Shown piece by piece: positions 1-6,433 of a DNA stretch of 15,062 nucleotides. The notes beneath the pieces were generated by a model. It was not told the origin of the DNA, ran no database searches, and saw only the letters and a program-made list of their open reading frames with translations. The position numbers and the translations under genes were made by a program. The stretch is from Acidobacteriaceae bacterium (GTDB taxonomy: Bacteria > Acidobacteriota > Terriglobia > Terriglobales > Acidobacteriaceae): NCBI GenBank assembly GCA_003140705.1, contig PLKU01000219.1:26284-41345 (forward strand), written 5' to 3'. Within the stretch, counting starts at the first letter, position 1, and each line of letters begins with the position of its first letter.

Positions 1-157
1 TCGCCGCGTCGGCTGGAGTCGCCGCCGCCACCGCGCCTTCCATCGCGCGAGCCCGCTCCGGCGTCCGGTTCCACACCGTGAGTTCGTTGCCCGCGGCCAT
101 CAGCCGCCGCGCCATGGGCATGCCCATCTTGCCCAATCCCAAAAACCCGATCTTCAT
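1..157 (-). CDS. NAD(P)-dependent 3-hydroxyisobutyrate dehydrogenase-family reductase, N-terminal part
   Basis: Only the first 52 codons lie in the window; the gene runs off the left edge. The protein starts [12 protein letters not shown], a beta strand followed by the dinucleotide-binding loop G7-L-G-K-M-G12. It continues to VWNRTPERA, with N30-R31-T32 just after the second strand. In the beta-hydroxyacid dehydrogenase family (3-hydroxyisobutyrate, tartronate semialdehyde and glyoxylate/succinic semialdehyde reductases) an NRT motif here usually goes with NADP(H). The enzyme should be a cytosolic reductase of a small 2-hydroxymethyl or aldehyde acid. The catalytic lysine and substrate loop are outside the window, so the substrate cannot be named. 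The ATG is preceded by GGAG nine bases upstream. The gene lies 104 bases downstream of the anti-sigma gene on the same strand; nothing shows whether they are co-transcribed. Confidence 0.88.
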   Translation of the reverse strand, partial: MKIGFLGLGKMGMPMARRLMAAGNELTVWNRTPERARAMEGAVAAATPADAA

Positions 158-261
158 TGCGCAGGTCTCCTCGCCAACAAAACCGAATTCAGATTCTAAA
201 TGTCGGATGGATCCGCGGCACCGCTTTCAACCCCGGGGCCAGTCCTGTATCAACCGAAGTG

Positions 262-1035
262 CTACTGGCTGGCAGCTGCTCTCAGCAACTCGCTCAGGCC
301 GTGAACGTCTGTGGGGCTGGTGTCGCTGATCACCACATATCGAAGCCCGGACTCGGTCCAGCTCTCAACGCTGAAGCCCTTCTCGCTGACTGCGGCCGAT
401 GCCGGCCGGAATGGATGCCAGCCCGGCCGTTCTTGCACAATGAAGACAGAAAGCTGGTGCTTGCGCAGCTCAAACAGCAACTGTGCTCCGGGACTGTGGT
501 TGAAGTAAATAACCTTGCCGCCAAGAAGTTTGTAAGCAGAATCCTTTAGCTCGGGCAGATTGAACGCAAAGGGTAGCTTGCCCTGGAACCATGGCTTGAC
601 CGTGTGCCTGTCTGTAGAAACCACGTCGACGGGATTAGCGCTGGCCATGGTCGCCACGTGCATGTCCAGCAACTCGGCAATCGCCTGGTCGTTGGCCGCG
701 TGCCGCGCTGACACTGTGGCGGAGACGGCGATCAGCAGAAACGCCAGAGCCGCAACGCCCACGCCATGCATCCACACCGGCAGCGCGCCAATCTTCCACA
801 ACGGCTTCCGTTCGGGCTGGATCGCCTTCTCAACGCGCAGGCGGAACGCCGCTGACGGCGTGAACCGCGCGTTCGCGGCCGCTCGCGTCTCTCGCTTCAT
901 TTGCAGGTGGGCAAGCGCCTCAGCGGCACAGGTTCGACAAGTCCGCAGATGCTCGTAGATGGCCCCGAGTTCTTCTGGGCTAAGGCCCTCATCCACGTAG
1001 GCGTCGAGATTTGTCCGGCACAGTTCGCAGTTCAT
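262..1035 (-). CDS. Zinc-finger membrane anti-sigma factor (zf-HC2 / RskA-like)
   Basis: This 257-residue protein should hold the neighbouring ECF sigma factor at the membrane until a signal releases it. The N-terminal cytoplasmic domain (about 1-45) has the anti-sigma zinc-finger pattern C3, C6, H29-x3-C33-x2-C36. One hydrophobic helix (about 86-110) crosses the membrane. The C-terminal half (about 111-257) would be periplasmic and contains DRHTVKPWFQGKLPF (142-156), a motif I recognise from many proteobacterial and acidobacterial anti-sigma factors. The start codon overlaps the sigma-factor stop as ATGA, which suggests translational coupling. A GGAGGG ribosome site lies nine bases upstream. 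C3 and C6 form an extra CxxC pair beside the HxxxCxxC, so redox release of zinc is possible but only inferred. The inducing signal is unknown. Confidence 0.9.
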   Translation of the reverse strand: MNCELCRTNLDAYVDEGLSPEELGAIYEHLRTCRTCAAEALAHLQMKRETRAAANARFTPSAAFRLRVEKAIQPERKPLWKIGALPVWMHGVGVAALAFLLIAVSATVSARHAANDQAIAELLDMHVATMASANPVDVVSTDRHTVKPWFQGKLPFAFNLPELKDSAYKLLGGKVIYFNHSPGAQLLFELRKHQLSVFIVQERPGWHPFRPASAAVSEKGFSVESWTESGLRYVVISDTSPTDVHGLSELLRAAASQ

Positions 1036-1562
1036 CGCGCCACGCCCTCCGTTCCGGCCATGAGCAACACCCGCATCGCCTTGCGCGCACGAGACAAGCG
1101 CGACATGACCGTGCCGATTGGAATCCCAAGCGCCTGCGCGACCTCCTGATAGCTCATCTCTTCAACATCGCAGAGCAGAATCATCTCACGATAGTTCACC
1201 GGCAACTCCTCAAGAGCTTTCTGGATTGCCGTTTGCTCAAATCGGGCGAAGAGAACTGACGCGGGAGTCTCCGTCGTAGTCGGCTCCGGAACCGCGTCGT
1301 CGCTGTCCAGCGAGACCGTCGCTCTGAGCCCCGCCTCCGTGGTGAGGAAAGTGTTGCGCAGAATTCGGTAGATCCACGCGCGAAAGTTTGTCCCTTGTTG
1401 GAATGAAGAGAACCCTTTGAGCGCCTTCGTGTATGTCTCCTGCACCAGGTCTTCGGCGGCCACACGATCCTGTGTGAGCCAGCAGGCAAAGTTGTACAGC
1501 TTGGCGAAATGCGGCATCGCCAACTGTTCAAATGACCCGGTATCGGCGGAACGATCAGCCAC
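1032..1562 (-). CDS. ECF RNA polymerase sigma factor (sigma-70 family, RpoE-like)
   Basis: The protein has 176 residues, a normal length for an extracytoplasmic-function sigma factor. Region 2 covers about residues 15-80, with AAEDLVQETYTKAL for core and -10 recognition and NFRAWIYRILRNTF closing region 2. A short acidic/Thr-Pro linker (about 85-103) leads to region 4 (about 107-168). There ALEELPVNYREMILL and the helix-turn-helix MSYQEVAQALGIPIGTVMSR would bind the -35 element. The start is GTG with no strong Shine-Dalgarno; the next in-frame ATG (codon 16) would cut into region 2, so GTG is preferred. The gene overlaps the anti-sigma gene by 4 bp, the usual arrangement for a membrane-signal-controlled sigma factor. 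The regulon cannot be told from this window, and I see no clear ECF-type autoregulatory promoter upstream. Confidence 0.93.
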   Translation of the reverse strand: MADRSADTGSFEQLAMPHFAKLYNFACWLTQDRVAAEDLVQETYTKALKGFSSFQQGTNFRAWIYRILRNTFLTTEAGLRATVSLDSDDAVPEPTTTETPASVLFARFEQTAIQKALEELPVNYREMILLCDVEEMSYQEVAQALGIPIGTVMSRLSRARKAMRVLLMAGTEGVAR

Positions 1563-1622
1563 GGCACGGTCAGTGTACCCTAAGGCCAGCGTCGGCTTGG
1601 CCGTAGTTTGAACACAACGGAT

Positions 1623-1648
1623 CCCGGGTCTCTTTTTCGAGATCCGGG
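1623..1648 (-). terminator. Hairpin after the doxX-like gene (weak terminator candidate)
   Basis: CCCGGGTCTC (1623-1632) pairs with GAGATCCGGG (1639-1648) around a 6-base loop. The stem has ten positions with one imperfect pair (G-U in a plus-strand RNA, A-C in a minus-strand RNA). It lies 17 bases beyond the stop codon of the DoxX gene and upstream of the sigma-factor gene. No U-run follows it on the minus strand, so it may be a weak terminator, an RNA 3'-end structure, or part of the sigma-gene leader. Confidence 0.35.
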
Positions 1649-1665
1649 GCGTCCAACCGCGTCTC

Positions 1666-2211
1666 TCAATCGGCAGCGGTGGCAGGCAGATTTACCCGTG
1701 ATCTCGACCCGGTCACATAAGCGTGTTCGGCTGAAGCGCGTTTACGTAGCAGGACGGCATCCAGCGACCAACTTCCCGGCCCATTGACGAGCAGGAAAAT
1801 CGTGGTCAGGATCTGCGCGTAGTCCGACCGAATCTCATGCAGCACAGCCCACATTCCCACCTTCGGCAGTGCTGGCGGCAGAGGCAGGGGCGACGTCCCC
1901 AGGTATAGCCCGATCTTCGTGCTGAGAATGGCCACAATCATCTCGGCGATGAACGGGACGGCAATCAGCCGCGTGGTCAGCCCGGAGATGAGCAGCAAGC
2001 CTCCACCAAACTCAAGGCAGGCGACAAAGGTTGCTGTTTCATGGGGAAAGGGAATTCCCAGCTTCGTGAATCGTCCCACGCCCTGGTTGGCATAGACAAA
2101 CTTCAAGAGCCCTTCCCAAAAGAAGACGCCCCCAGCCATGAGGCGGAGGAACAATATGGATCGAGGGCCGTCAGTGGGTGGGTGGACGAGGTAGGCAAAA
2201 AGCCTCTTCAT
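1666..2211 (-). CDS. DoxX family inner-membrane protein
   Basis: This 181-residue protein has four hydrophobic helices (about 18-40, 60-80, 82-105 and 130-147) and the DoxX-family layout: RLMAGGVFFWEGLLKF in helix 1, then LGIPFPHETATFVACLEFGGG leading into helix 2. The family is named after the small subunit of an archaeal thiosulfate:quinone oxidoreductase. Most bacterial members are uncharacterised, and some are linked to redox or thiol stress, so enzymatic activity should not be assumed. The start is firm: AAGGAG lies six bases before the ATG. The gene sits between a strong terminator upstream (2274-2305) and the sigma-factor gene downstream, so it probably has its own promoter within about 60 bases. 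A TATAGAAT stretch there is a possible -10, but I see no good -35. The polar C-terminal tail (about 156-181) is probably disordered. Confidence 0.87.
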   Translation of the reverse strand: MKRLFAYLVHPPTDGPRSILFLRLMAGGVFFWEGLLKFVYANQGVGRFTKLGIPFPHETATFVACLEFGGGLLLISGLTTRLIAVPFIAEMIVAILSTKIGLYLGTSPLPLPPALPKVGMWAVLHEIRSDYAQILTTIFLLVNGPGSWSLDAVLLRKRASAEHAYVTGSRSRVNLPATAAD

Positions 2212-2273
2212 CGGTTGCTCCTTTTCAAGGCAAAGACCAACGGTGCGGTCATTCTATAGAACTGGAGCAGGCA

Positions 2274-2305
2274 AAAAATATTCCCCGATGACGGGGAATA
2301 TTTTT
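2274..2305 (-). terminator. Strong Rho-independent terminator, 14-bp perfect stem
   Basis: AAAAATATTCCCCG (2274-2287) and CGGGGAATATTTTT (2292-2305) are perfectly complementary around a 4-base loop. On the minus strand the hairpin starts 32 bases after the stop of the NarL-type regulator and ends in a run of six Ts, the classic intrinsic terminator form. Because the stem is flanked by A and T runs, it could also stop plus-strand transcripts. It insulates the regulator pair from the DoxX gene. Confidence 0.88.
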
Positions 2306-2336
2306 AACCAAATAGCTTGATCTGGAGACCCATAGT

Positions 2337-2999
2337 CTACGGCGGCGTGACCAGTTGGTGGGCAATGGCGAACAGCGCCAGTTCCAGCCGCGTGGAGACG
2401 CCTGTCTTGTCGAAGATGTTTGACAAGTGGCGCTTCACGGTCTCTTCACTCAGGTTGAACTGCTTGGCGATGTCGCGGTTGCTGCACCCTTCCACAATGG
2501 TGCCCACTACTTCAAGCTCCCGCGGCGTCAATCCGTAGGTCTTGCGCTGCGGCACCTGGGCCTGCTGCATCAGGTCGTGCAGCGCTGACACCAGGTTGAT
2601 CACCCGCTTGCCGCCAATCCAGTAATCGCCGGAGTAGACTGTCCGGATCGCGGTCTGCAAATGGCCCACCAGGGCGTCCTTCAGCACAATCCCGCGCGCG
2701 CCAATGTGCAGCGCCTCAATAATCTGTTGTGTGGTAATGGTGGAGGTCAGCAGCAGGATCTTCACCGTCGGCGTGCCGGCCATGATGGCCCGCATCGCCT
2801 CCAGACCCGGAAGACGGGGCATCTGCACATCCAGGAGCAGAATATCCGGCTCCAGCTCGAGGGTGTTGGTGATGGCTTCGTCGCCGTCGTTGGCTTCGCC
2901 AACTACCTCAAAGCCGTCTTTGACGGTGAGCATGTTGCGAACCCCGATTCGGACGACTGGATGATCGTCTGCGAGTACAATTCGGATCGGATCTTGCAC
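2337..2999 (-). CDS. NarL/FixJ-family response regulator (receiver + LuxR-type HTH)
   Basis: The protein has 220 residues, standard for the family. The receiver domain (about 4-120) has the acidic pocket D11-D12, the phospho-acceptor D57 in LLLDVQMP, T85 in ILLLTST and K107 in IVLKDAL. After a linker (about 122-153) comes a LuxR/GerE helix-turn-helix (about 156-215), with LTPRELEVVGTIVEGCSNRD and SEETVKRHLSNIFDKTGV. All phosphorylation residues are present, so it should be a working DNA-binding output of a two-component pathway. The start is GTG, with GGGAGGG eleven bases upstream. It lies 84 bases downstream of the receiver-Hpt gene on the same strand with no terminator between, so the two are probably one operon and perhaps one phosphorelay. 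No histidine kinase is encoded nearby. The target genes are unknown. Confidence 0.94.
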   Translation of the reverse strand: MQDPIRIVLADDHPVVRIGVRNMLTVKDGFEVVGEANDGDEAITNTLELEPDILLLDVQMPRLPGLEAMRAIMAGTPTVKILLLTSTITTQQIIEALHIGARGIVLKDALVGHLQTAIRTVYSGDYWIGGKRVINLVSALHDLMQQAQVPQRKTYGLTPRELEVVGTIVEGCSNRDIAKQFNLSEETVKRHLSNIFDKTGVSTRLELALFAIAHQLVTPP

Positions 3000-3083
3000 T
3001 TGAGTCGCTACCCTCCCGATGCCGGGCCTGACCCCTTAACGAGTTGAACAACAGTCGCCCCAGGGCTTTGGAACAGGCATTCC

Positions 3084-3893
3084 CTATGCAGGGAATTCTT
3101 GATTCAGCATACTCTCCAGGTTGTAAGCGGCAGCGCGCAATTCAGACAGCATTGCGGTGCTGTTATCCAATTGGTTACGGCCAGCATTCGCCTTCTCAAG
3201 CGCGCCTGCCTGCAGCAGTGCGCCAAGGCGGGCAGCCTGCAGGGCGCCGGCCATGCCACAACCGCCTTTGATGGAGTGACCGATCCGCCGGACCTCCGTC
3301 TCGTCGTTCTTGGCGATAGCTGCCTCAAGGTCTCCAATGCGCTTGTACAGATCGGCAACAATGGCTGCGTAGATCTCCCTCACCGCTGACTCCGGCATCA
3401 TCTCGCGCAGCTGCGCCAGGGTCTCCGGGTTCACAACCGGAGCGCCGGCTTCCATCCCCGGCTCCGAGGCGAGTGGGATTGTGGGAGCGGCTTCCGCCGG
3501 GCCACCTTCCAGCAGCTTGCGTATGGCCTCGGCCCCAAACGGCTTCAGCAGGAATCCGTCCGAAGCAGCCAGCACGTCCTCCGGAGCTTTGCTGGCGCTG
3601 ATGGCCACCACCCGCGCCTTCGTCCGCGCCCGCAATTCATTGATCAGCGGGACTCCGTTCAGACCAGGCATCTGTGCATCCATCAGGATCACCGCGGGAA
3701 CGCATCCGCCGCCGTCCAGCAACTCCAGCGATGCATCGCCGCTTGCCGCTGTGTGCATCAGGTAGCCGGTCATGGTCAAAACTGTGGCCATCACTTCCCG
3801 GCTTACCATGTCGTCGTCAATCAGCAGCAATGTTGGGAGGTCAGGCTTATGGACAAAAGCGTGCATACGTCTAGTTTGCACCCGCCAGGTCAA
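3084..3893 (-). CDS. Receiver domain fused to a C-terminal Hpt phosphotransfer domain
   Basis: Numbering is from the TTG start (269 residues). The receiver (about 20-130) has D26-D27-D28, the phospho-acceptor D72 in VILMDAQMP, S99 in the Thr/Ser switch position (VVAISAS) and K117 in LLKPF. A Pro/Ala/Glu-rich linker (about 131-155) leads to an Hpt domain (about 157-265) with the phospho-histidine H206 in RRIGHSIKGGCGMAGA. The protein can therefore take a phosphate on Asp and pass it through His, or the reverse, but it has no DNA-binding or enzymatic output. That fits a cytosolic phosphorelay intermediate for the NarL-type regulator just downstream. Two starts are possible. TTG at 3893 has AGGAG four bases upstream. 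ATG at 3866 (codon 10) lacks a clear ribosome site but gives the more usual short N-terminus. The missing kinase must be encoded elsewhere. Confidence 0.88.
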   Translation of the reverse strand: MTWRVQTRRMHAFVHKPDLPTLLLIDDDMVSREVMATVLTMTGYLMHTAASGDASLELLDGGGCVPAVILMDAQMPGLNGVPLINELRARTKARVVAISASKAPEDVLAASDGFLLKPFGAEAIRKLLEGGPAEAAPTIPLASEPGMEAGAPVVNPETLAQLREMMPESAVREIYAAIVADLYKRIGDLEAAIAKNDETEVRRIGHSIKGGCGMAGALQAARLGALLQAGALEKANAGRNQLDNSTAMLSELRAAAYNLESMLNQEFPA

Positions 3894-4004
3894 GATACTC
3901 CTGAAAAATTCTGGAAGGAGCCTGCATTTACACCACTTCCCATGGACAAAACCCGGAAAGCCGCGCCGTTGCCCGCGCCGGCTGGAATCTGCCCAGGCCG
4001 GGCT

Positions 4005-4265
4005 TCATTGCAAGCGATGTTTGTCCAGGCGGAAAGGTGGATGTCCTCCGTCCCTCTCCACGGGCTCTGGCCTGAACAGAAGCCAGGCGATCATTCCCCA
4101 GGGAAAGAACAGAATAACGGCAATGCAAACCAGGACCGGAGACTTGCCGCGACGCTGTGCATCGTCGATGCACACCCTGATCGTGATGCCCAGGATTACA
4201 CAGACCACGACGAACAAGATCAGGCCGGCAAAGATCCCGAAAGCTGAGCCCAGACCATCCTGCAT
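4005..4265 (-). CDS. Small two-helix membrane protein, function unknown
   Basis: The 86-residue protein has two hydrophobic helices (about 7-30 and 43-64). A charged loop, RVCIDDAQRRGKSP, lies between them and a hydrophilic tail follows. The second helix ends FFPWGMIAWLLFRPEP. This hairpin layout, with an Asp/Arg-rich loop and an aromatic-Gly-x-x-x-W-L-x-F end, resembles the phospholipase D N-terminal (PLDc_N) membrane module and other short DUF proteins. I do not recognise the exact family. The ATG at 4265 is chosen because AAGGA lies six bases before it; an in-frame GTG at 4292 would add nine residues without a ribosome site. It is followed, after a gap of about 110 bases, by the receiver-Hpt gene. 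Anchoring or sensing roles would be speculation. Confidence 0.72.
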   Translation of the reverse strand: MQDGLGSAFGIFAGLILFVVVCVILGITIRVCIDDAQRRGKSPVLVCIAVILFFPWGMIAWLLFRPEPVERDGGHPPFRLDKHRLQ

Positions 4266-4349
4266 CTCAAATCCTTGAGCCGAGGATAACACCGGTAAAC
4301 CCGCGGCAAAAGCCTGAGGCCTAAATTCTCACCCGCCGCTCTCTCGTCA

Positions 4350-4832
4350 TTACTTCGGATGCACAATGTCCATAATCATGGCGGCGCTGATTTTCCAGAC
4401 GCCATCCTTCTTAACCAGAGCCTTCAGATAGTAGGAATGACGTGGCTGCATTGGGTTGCCACTGTAGTCATTCACTAGACCCTCGATGCGCTCATCGCTC
4501 CAAACGGCTGCTGTTGTGGGCGAGGTGAGACGGAGATCCAGAATTTTAGTGGGGCTGGTGGACTTGCCGGCACGAAATCCGCGTCGCGCCAAAAGATCAA
4601 TAAGAAACTTTTCCATTTCCGCGGTGCCATGCAGTCGCACGCCGAATGGGTTTTGCCATATCGCATCTTCCGTATAGGTAGACAAGACCTCCTTCGGATC
4701 GAACTTATCCCATCCTTCAGTTTCTCGAGCAAGCGCGGCGCGAATGGCCGCTTCGTCGGTTGACTGTTGCGTGTGTGCAGTCTGGATTGCAAGAGCAAAG
4801 ATTACAACGATAAGTACGATCGGGAGACGCAT
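4350..4832 (-). CDS. Secreted NTF2/SnoaL-like (DUF4440-type) protein
   Basis: The protein has 160 residues. A signal peptide (MRLPIVLIVVIFALAIQTAHTQ, about 1-22) precedes a single cone-shaped NTF2-like domain of about 130 residues. Typical signatures are the first helix DEAAIRAALARETEGWDKFD, then EVLSTYTEDAIWQNPFGVRLHGTAEM (the ageing-Asp/polyketide-cyclase-like strand-turn), and a closing strand pair with KALVKKDGVWKISAAMIMDIV. This fold is used by steroid isomerases, dehydratases and many ligand-binding proteins, so export is the strongest functional clue and no reaction can be named. ATG at 4832 is preferred. A TTG one codon earlier has better spacing from the GGAGG at 4843-4847, so the true start may be 4835. 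It lies 62 bases downstream of the beta-propeller gene on the same strand, probably in one transcript, and both products are exported. Confidence 0.82.
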   Translation of the reverse strand: MRLPIVLIVVIFALAIQTAHTQQSTDEAAIRAALARETEGWDKFDPKEVLSTYTEDAIWQNPFGVRLHGTAEMEKFLIDLLARRGFRAGKSTSPTKILDLRLTSPTTAAVWSDERIEGLVNDYSGNPMQPRHSYYLKALVKKDGVWKISAAMIMDIVHPK

Positions 4833-4894
4833 CAATTTGTTTCCTCCGGCATAAGTCGGTGAGAGATCGATGCCACTCTACCTGACTGAAGGCA

Positions 4895-6211
4895 TCAATT
4901 CCCAATCACCAGGACCTGAAAGCTGCCGCTCGCAGGCCCTGATTTGAGTGTCCCGATGCCCCCAGGCTGGGCGAGGTTCACTCCCAGCAAATCGGTCACC
5001 AGGTACACTTCGCCTGAGACGGGATTCACGGCCATGGTTCGGGCTCGCTGGCGTGTGGGTAACACCTGAACCACGGCATAGCTGTCCGCGACGTCCTGGC
5101 GAATGATGGTGAGGCTTCCGTTGGCGCCTCCGTTGGCTGAATAGATGAGTCCGTGGTTGGCGTCGAATCCGATTGCATCGGTGCCTGGGCCGGTAGGCAG
5201 TGAAGTCACCACTTCACCAGTGCCGGCATTCAAGACCACTAGTTTCATGTTGTTGCATCCCACAAACAGACGCGTGTGCGGCCAATCGATTGCTAGGCTC
5301 CTGGGGTCAGTACACGCAGGCAAAAGAGAGAAGCTTCGCATCACGCCGTCTGGAGCACGCGATGAGCGGCCATTTCCGCTCCAATCCAGCCGCGTCCAGG
5401 CTGCGGACGCGTGTGCCGTATCTGGGCGGCCAGTCTGCGGCTGTGAAGCTGCAGTGCTACCCGGATCCTTCTTGAGCAGCAGTGCAATCGCCTGGGCGTC
5501 CAGGCGCAGAACCTGGCTGCGGTCCGTGATGCTGATGTAGACCTGGCCATTGCCGTCAGCCTGCGCAAAGCCCAGCTTGCCCGGGAGAAGAATCTCCCCG
5601 ATTGCTGTCTGCGTTTCTGTATCGATGACGGTCACGGAAGACGCGGCATTCGGATCAACGGGAACGTCGCGCCTGGCGGGTGAAGGGTTGCGCGGGGCTG
5701 CGGCCTGCGTATTTGGCCGGATCCGCGGCAGGCCGGGATTCTCACCCGGCGGATCGGTACGCACAACAAAAAGCAGCTTGGTCTGCGGCTCAAACGCAAG
5801 GGCGCGCGGGTTGATGTCGGTGTGAATATCCACGACACGCTGGAACGACCGGCGGTCGAAGACTGTCACCTGGTCAAGCGGACCATCGCTGATGTAGCCG
5901 AACTGCCCTGTCTCGTCCAGAGCAATGGAGTGGACCTGGGACAGACCGGCAACCTCTCCCGCCAGCGCGCCGGACTCAACGTTCACCACCTGCACCTTTG
6001 CGCCGTGCGCAATAAACAACTGGCTGGCCGCAGAGTCAAGGCTGAGGTAGTCCCAGCTGCCTTCGCCGCCGATTGGCCAGGTCTTCTTGATAAAGAAGGG
6101 ATGGCTCGGCAGCTCTGTCGCCCCGGGAATCTGCTGCGCCATGAGCGCCGCGCATGCAAGCAGCCCGACGGCCAGATAGACGGGCACACAGGACGCAAGG
6201 GGTTTGTTCAT
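4895..6211 (-). CDS. Secreted YncE-like beta-propeller protein
   Basis: The protein has 438 residues, starting at the ATG at 6211. That start has GGAG nine bases upstream; an upstream in-frame ATG at 6226 has none. A signal peptide (about 1-25, ending ACAALMAQQ) is followed by repeated propeller-blade strands such as YLSLDSAASQLFIAHG, VQVVNVESGALAGEVAG, GYISDGPLDQVTVFDRRS, SVTVIDTETQTAIGEI, RLFVGCNNMKLVVLNAGTGE and GLIYSANGGANGSLTII. These are the YVTN/YncE pattern in which a strand pair ends in a V-x-D/N turn. The fold makes a ligand- or protein-binding disc in the periplasm or outside the cell; no catalytic site is visible. Two low-complexity Pro/Ala/Asn-rich insertions (about 153-190 and 250-288) interrupt the blades and are probably exposed loops. 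The downstream neighbour is a secreted NTF2-like protein. Partner and ligand are unknown. Confidence 0.85.
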   Translation of the reverse strand: MNKPLASCVPVYLAVGLLACAALMAQQIPGATELPSHPFFIKKTWPIGGEGSWDYLSLDSAASQLFIAHGAKVQVVNVESGALAGEVAGLSQVHSIALDETGQFGYISDGPLDQVTVFDRRSFQRVVDIHTDINPRALAFEPQTKLLFVVRTDPPGENPGLPRIRPNTQAAAPRNPSPARRDVPVDPNAASSVTVIDTETQTAIGEILLPGKLGFAQADGNGQVYISITDRSQVLRLDAQAIALLLKKDPGSTAASQPQTGRPDTAHASAAWTRLDWSGNGRSSRAPDGVMRSFSLLPACTDPRSLAIDWPHTRLFVGCNNMKLVVLNAGTGEVVTSLPTGPGTDAIGFDANHGLIYSANGGANGSLTIIRQDVADSYAVVQVLPTRQRARTMAVNPVSGEVYLVTDLLGVNLAQPGGIGTLKSGPASGSFQVLVIGN

Positions 6212-6402
6212 CGGCGAAAGCTCCATGTGTATAGATGCGCCGCAGAAGCCTACCGCTCACGTTATTGGTTGACGACGGCTAGTTTGTAGAACCAACTGGG
6301 GGCTTTCAATGGCTCTGAGAACGCCGATTCCGGCAAGCTGAGCAGAGCAAAACTGCACGGGACCCTTTTCATCTCTCGCGGGTCCGCAATGCCGGTGGGG
6401 AC

Positions 6403-6408
6403 TATACT
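6403..6408 (+). promoter_or_regulatory. Possible -10 element of the broken plus-strand gene
   Basis: TATACT matches five of six bases of the sigma-70 -10 consensus. It lies 25 bases before the ATG at 6434, so a transcript would start around 6415. No recognisable -35 stands 16-18 bases upstream. The element supports 6434 rather than the in-frame ATG at 6389 as the original start. Confidence 0.3.
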
Positions 6409-6433
6409 GAGTTCAATTTTCAATGGTGCTCGT

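Noticed and set aside
231..238. CCCCGGGG palindrome between the anti-sigma and reductase genes.
   Set aside because: It is an 8-base palindrome in GC-rich DNA, with no flanking symmetry and no T-run; chance is sufficient.
3079..3096. Small hairpin ATTCCC/GGGAAT overlapping the stop codon of the receiver-Hpt gene.
   Set aside because: The stem is only six base pairs, has no T-run, and is 80 bases before the next gene; too weak to call a terminator or regulator.
262..3893. The regulatory genes as a new defence or signalling island.
   Set aside because: Each gene belongs to a common family with normal architecture and there are no mobile-element, nuclease or toxin genes next to them.
6281..6309. 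Possible minus-strand promoter for the propeller gene (TTGAAA, 17 bases, CAAACT).
   Set aside because: The -35 is good but the -10 matches only three of six bases; not supportable without transcript data.
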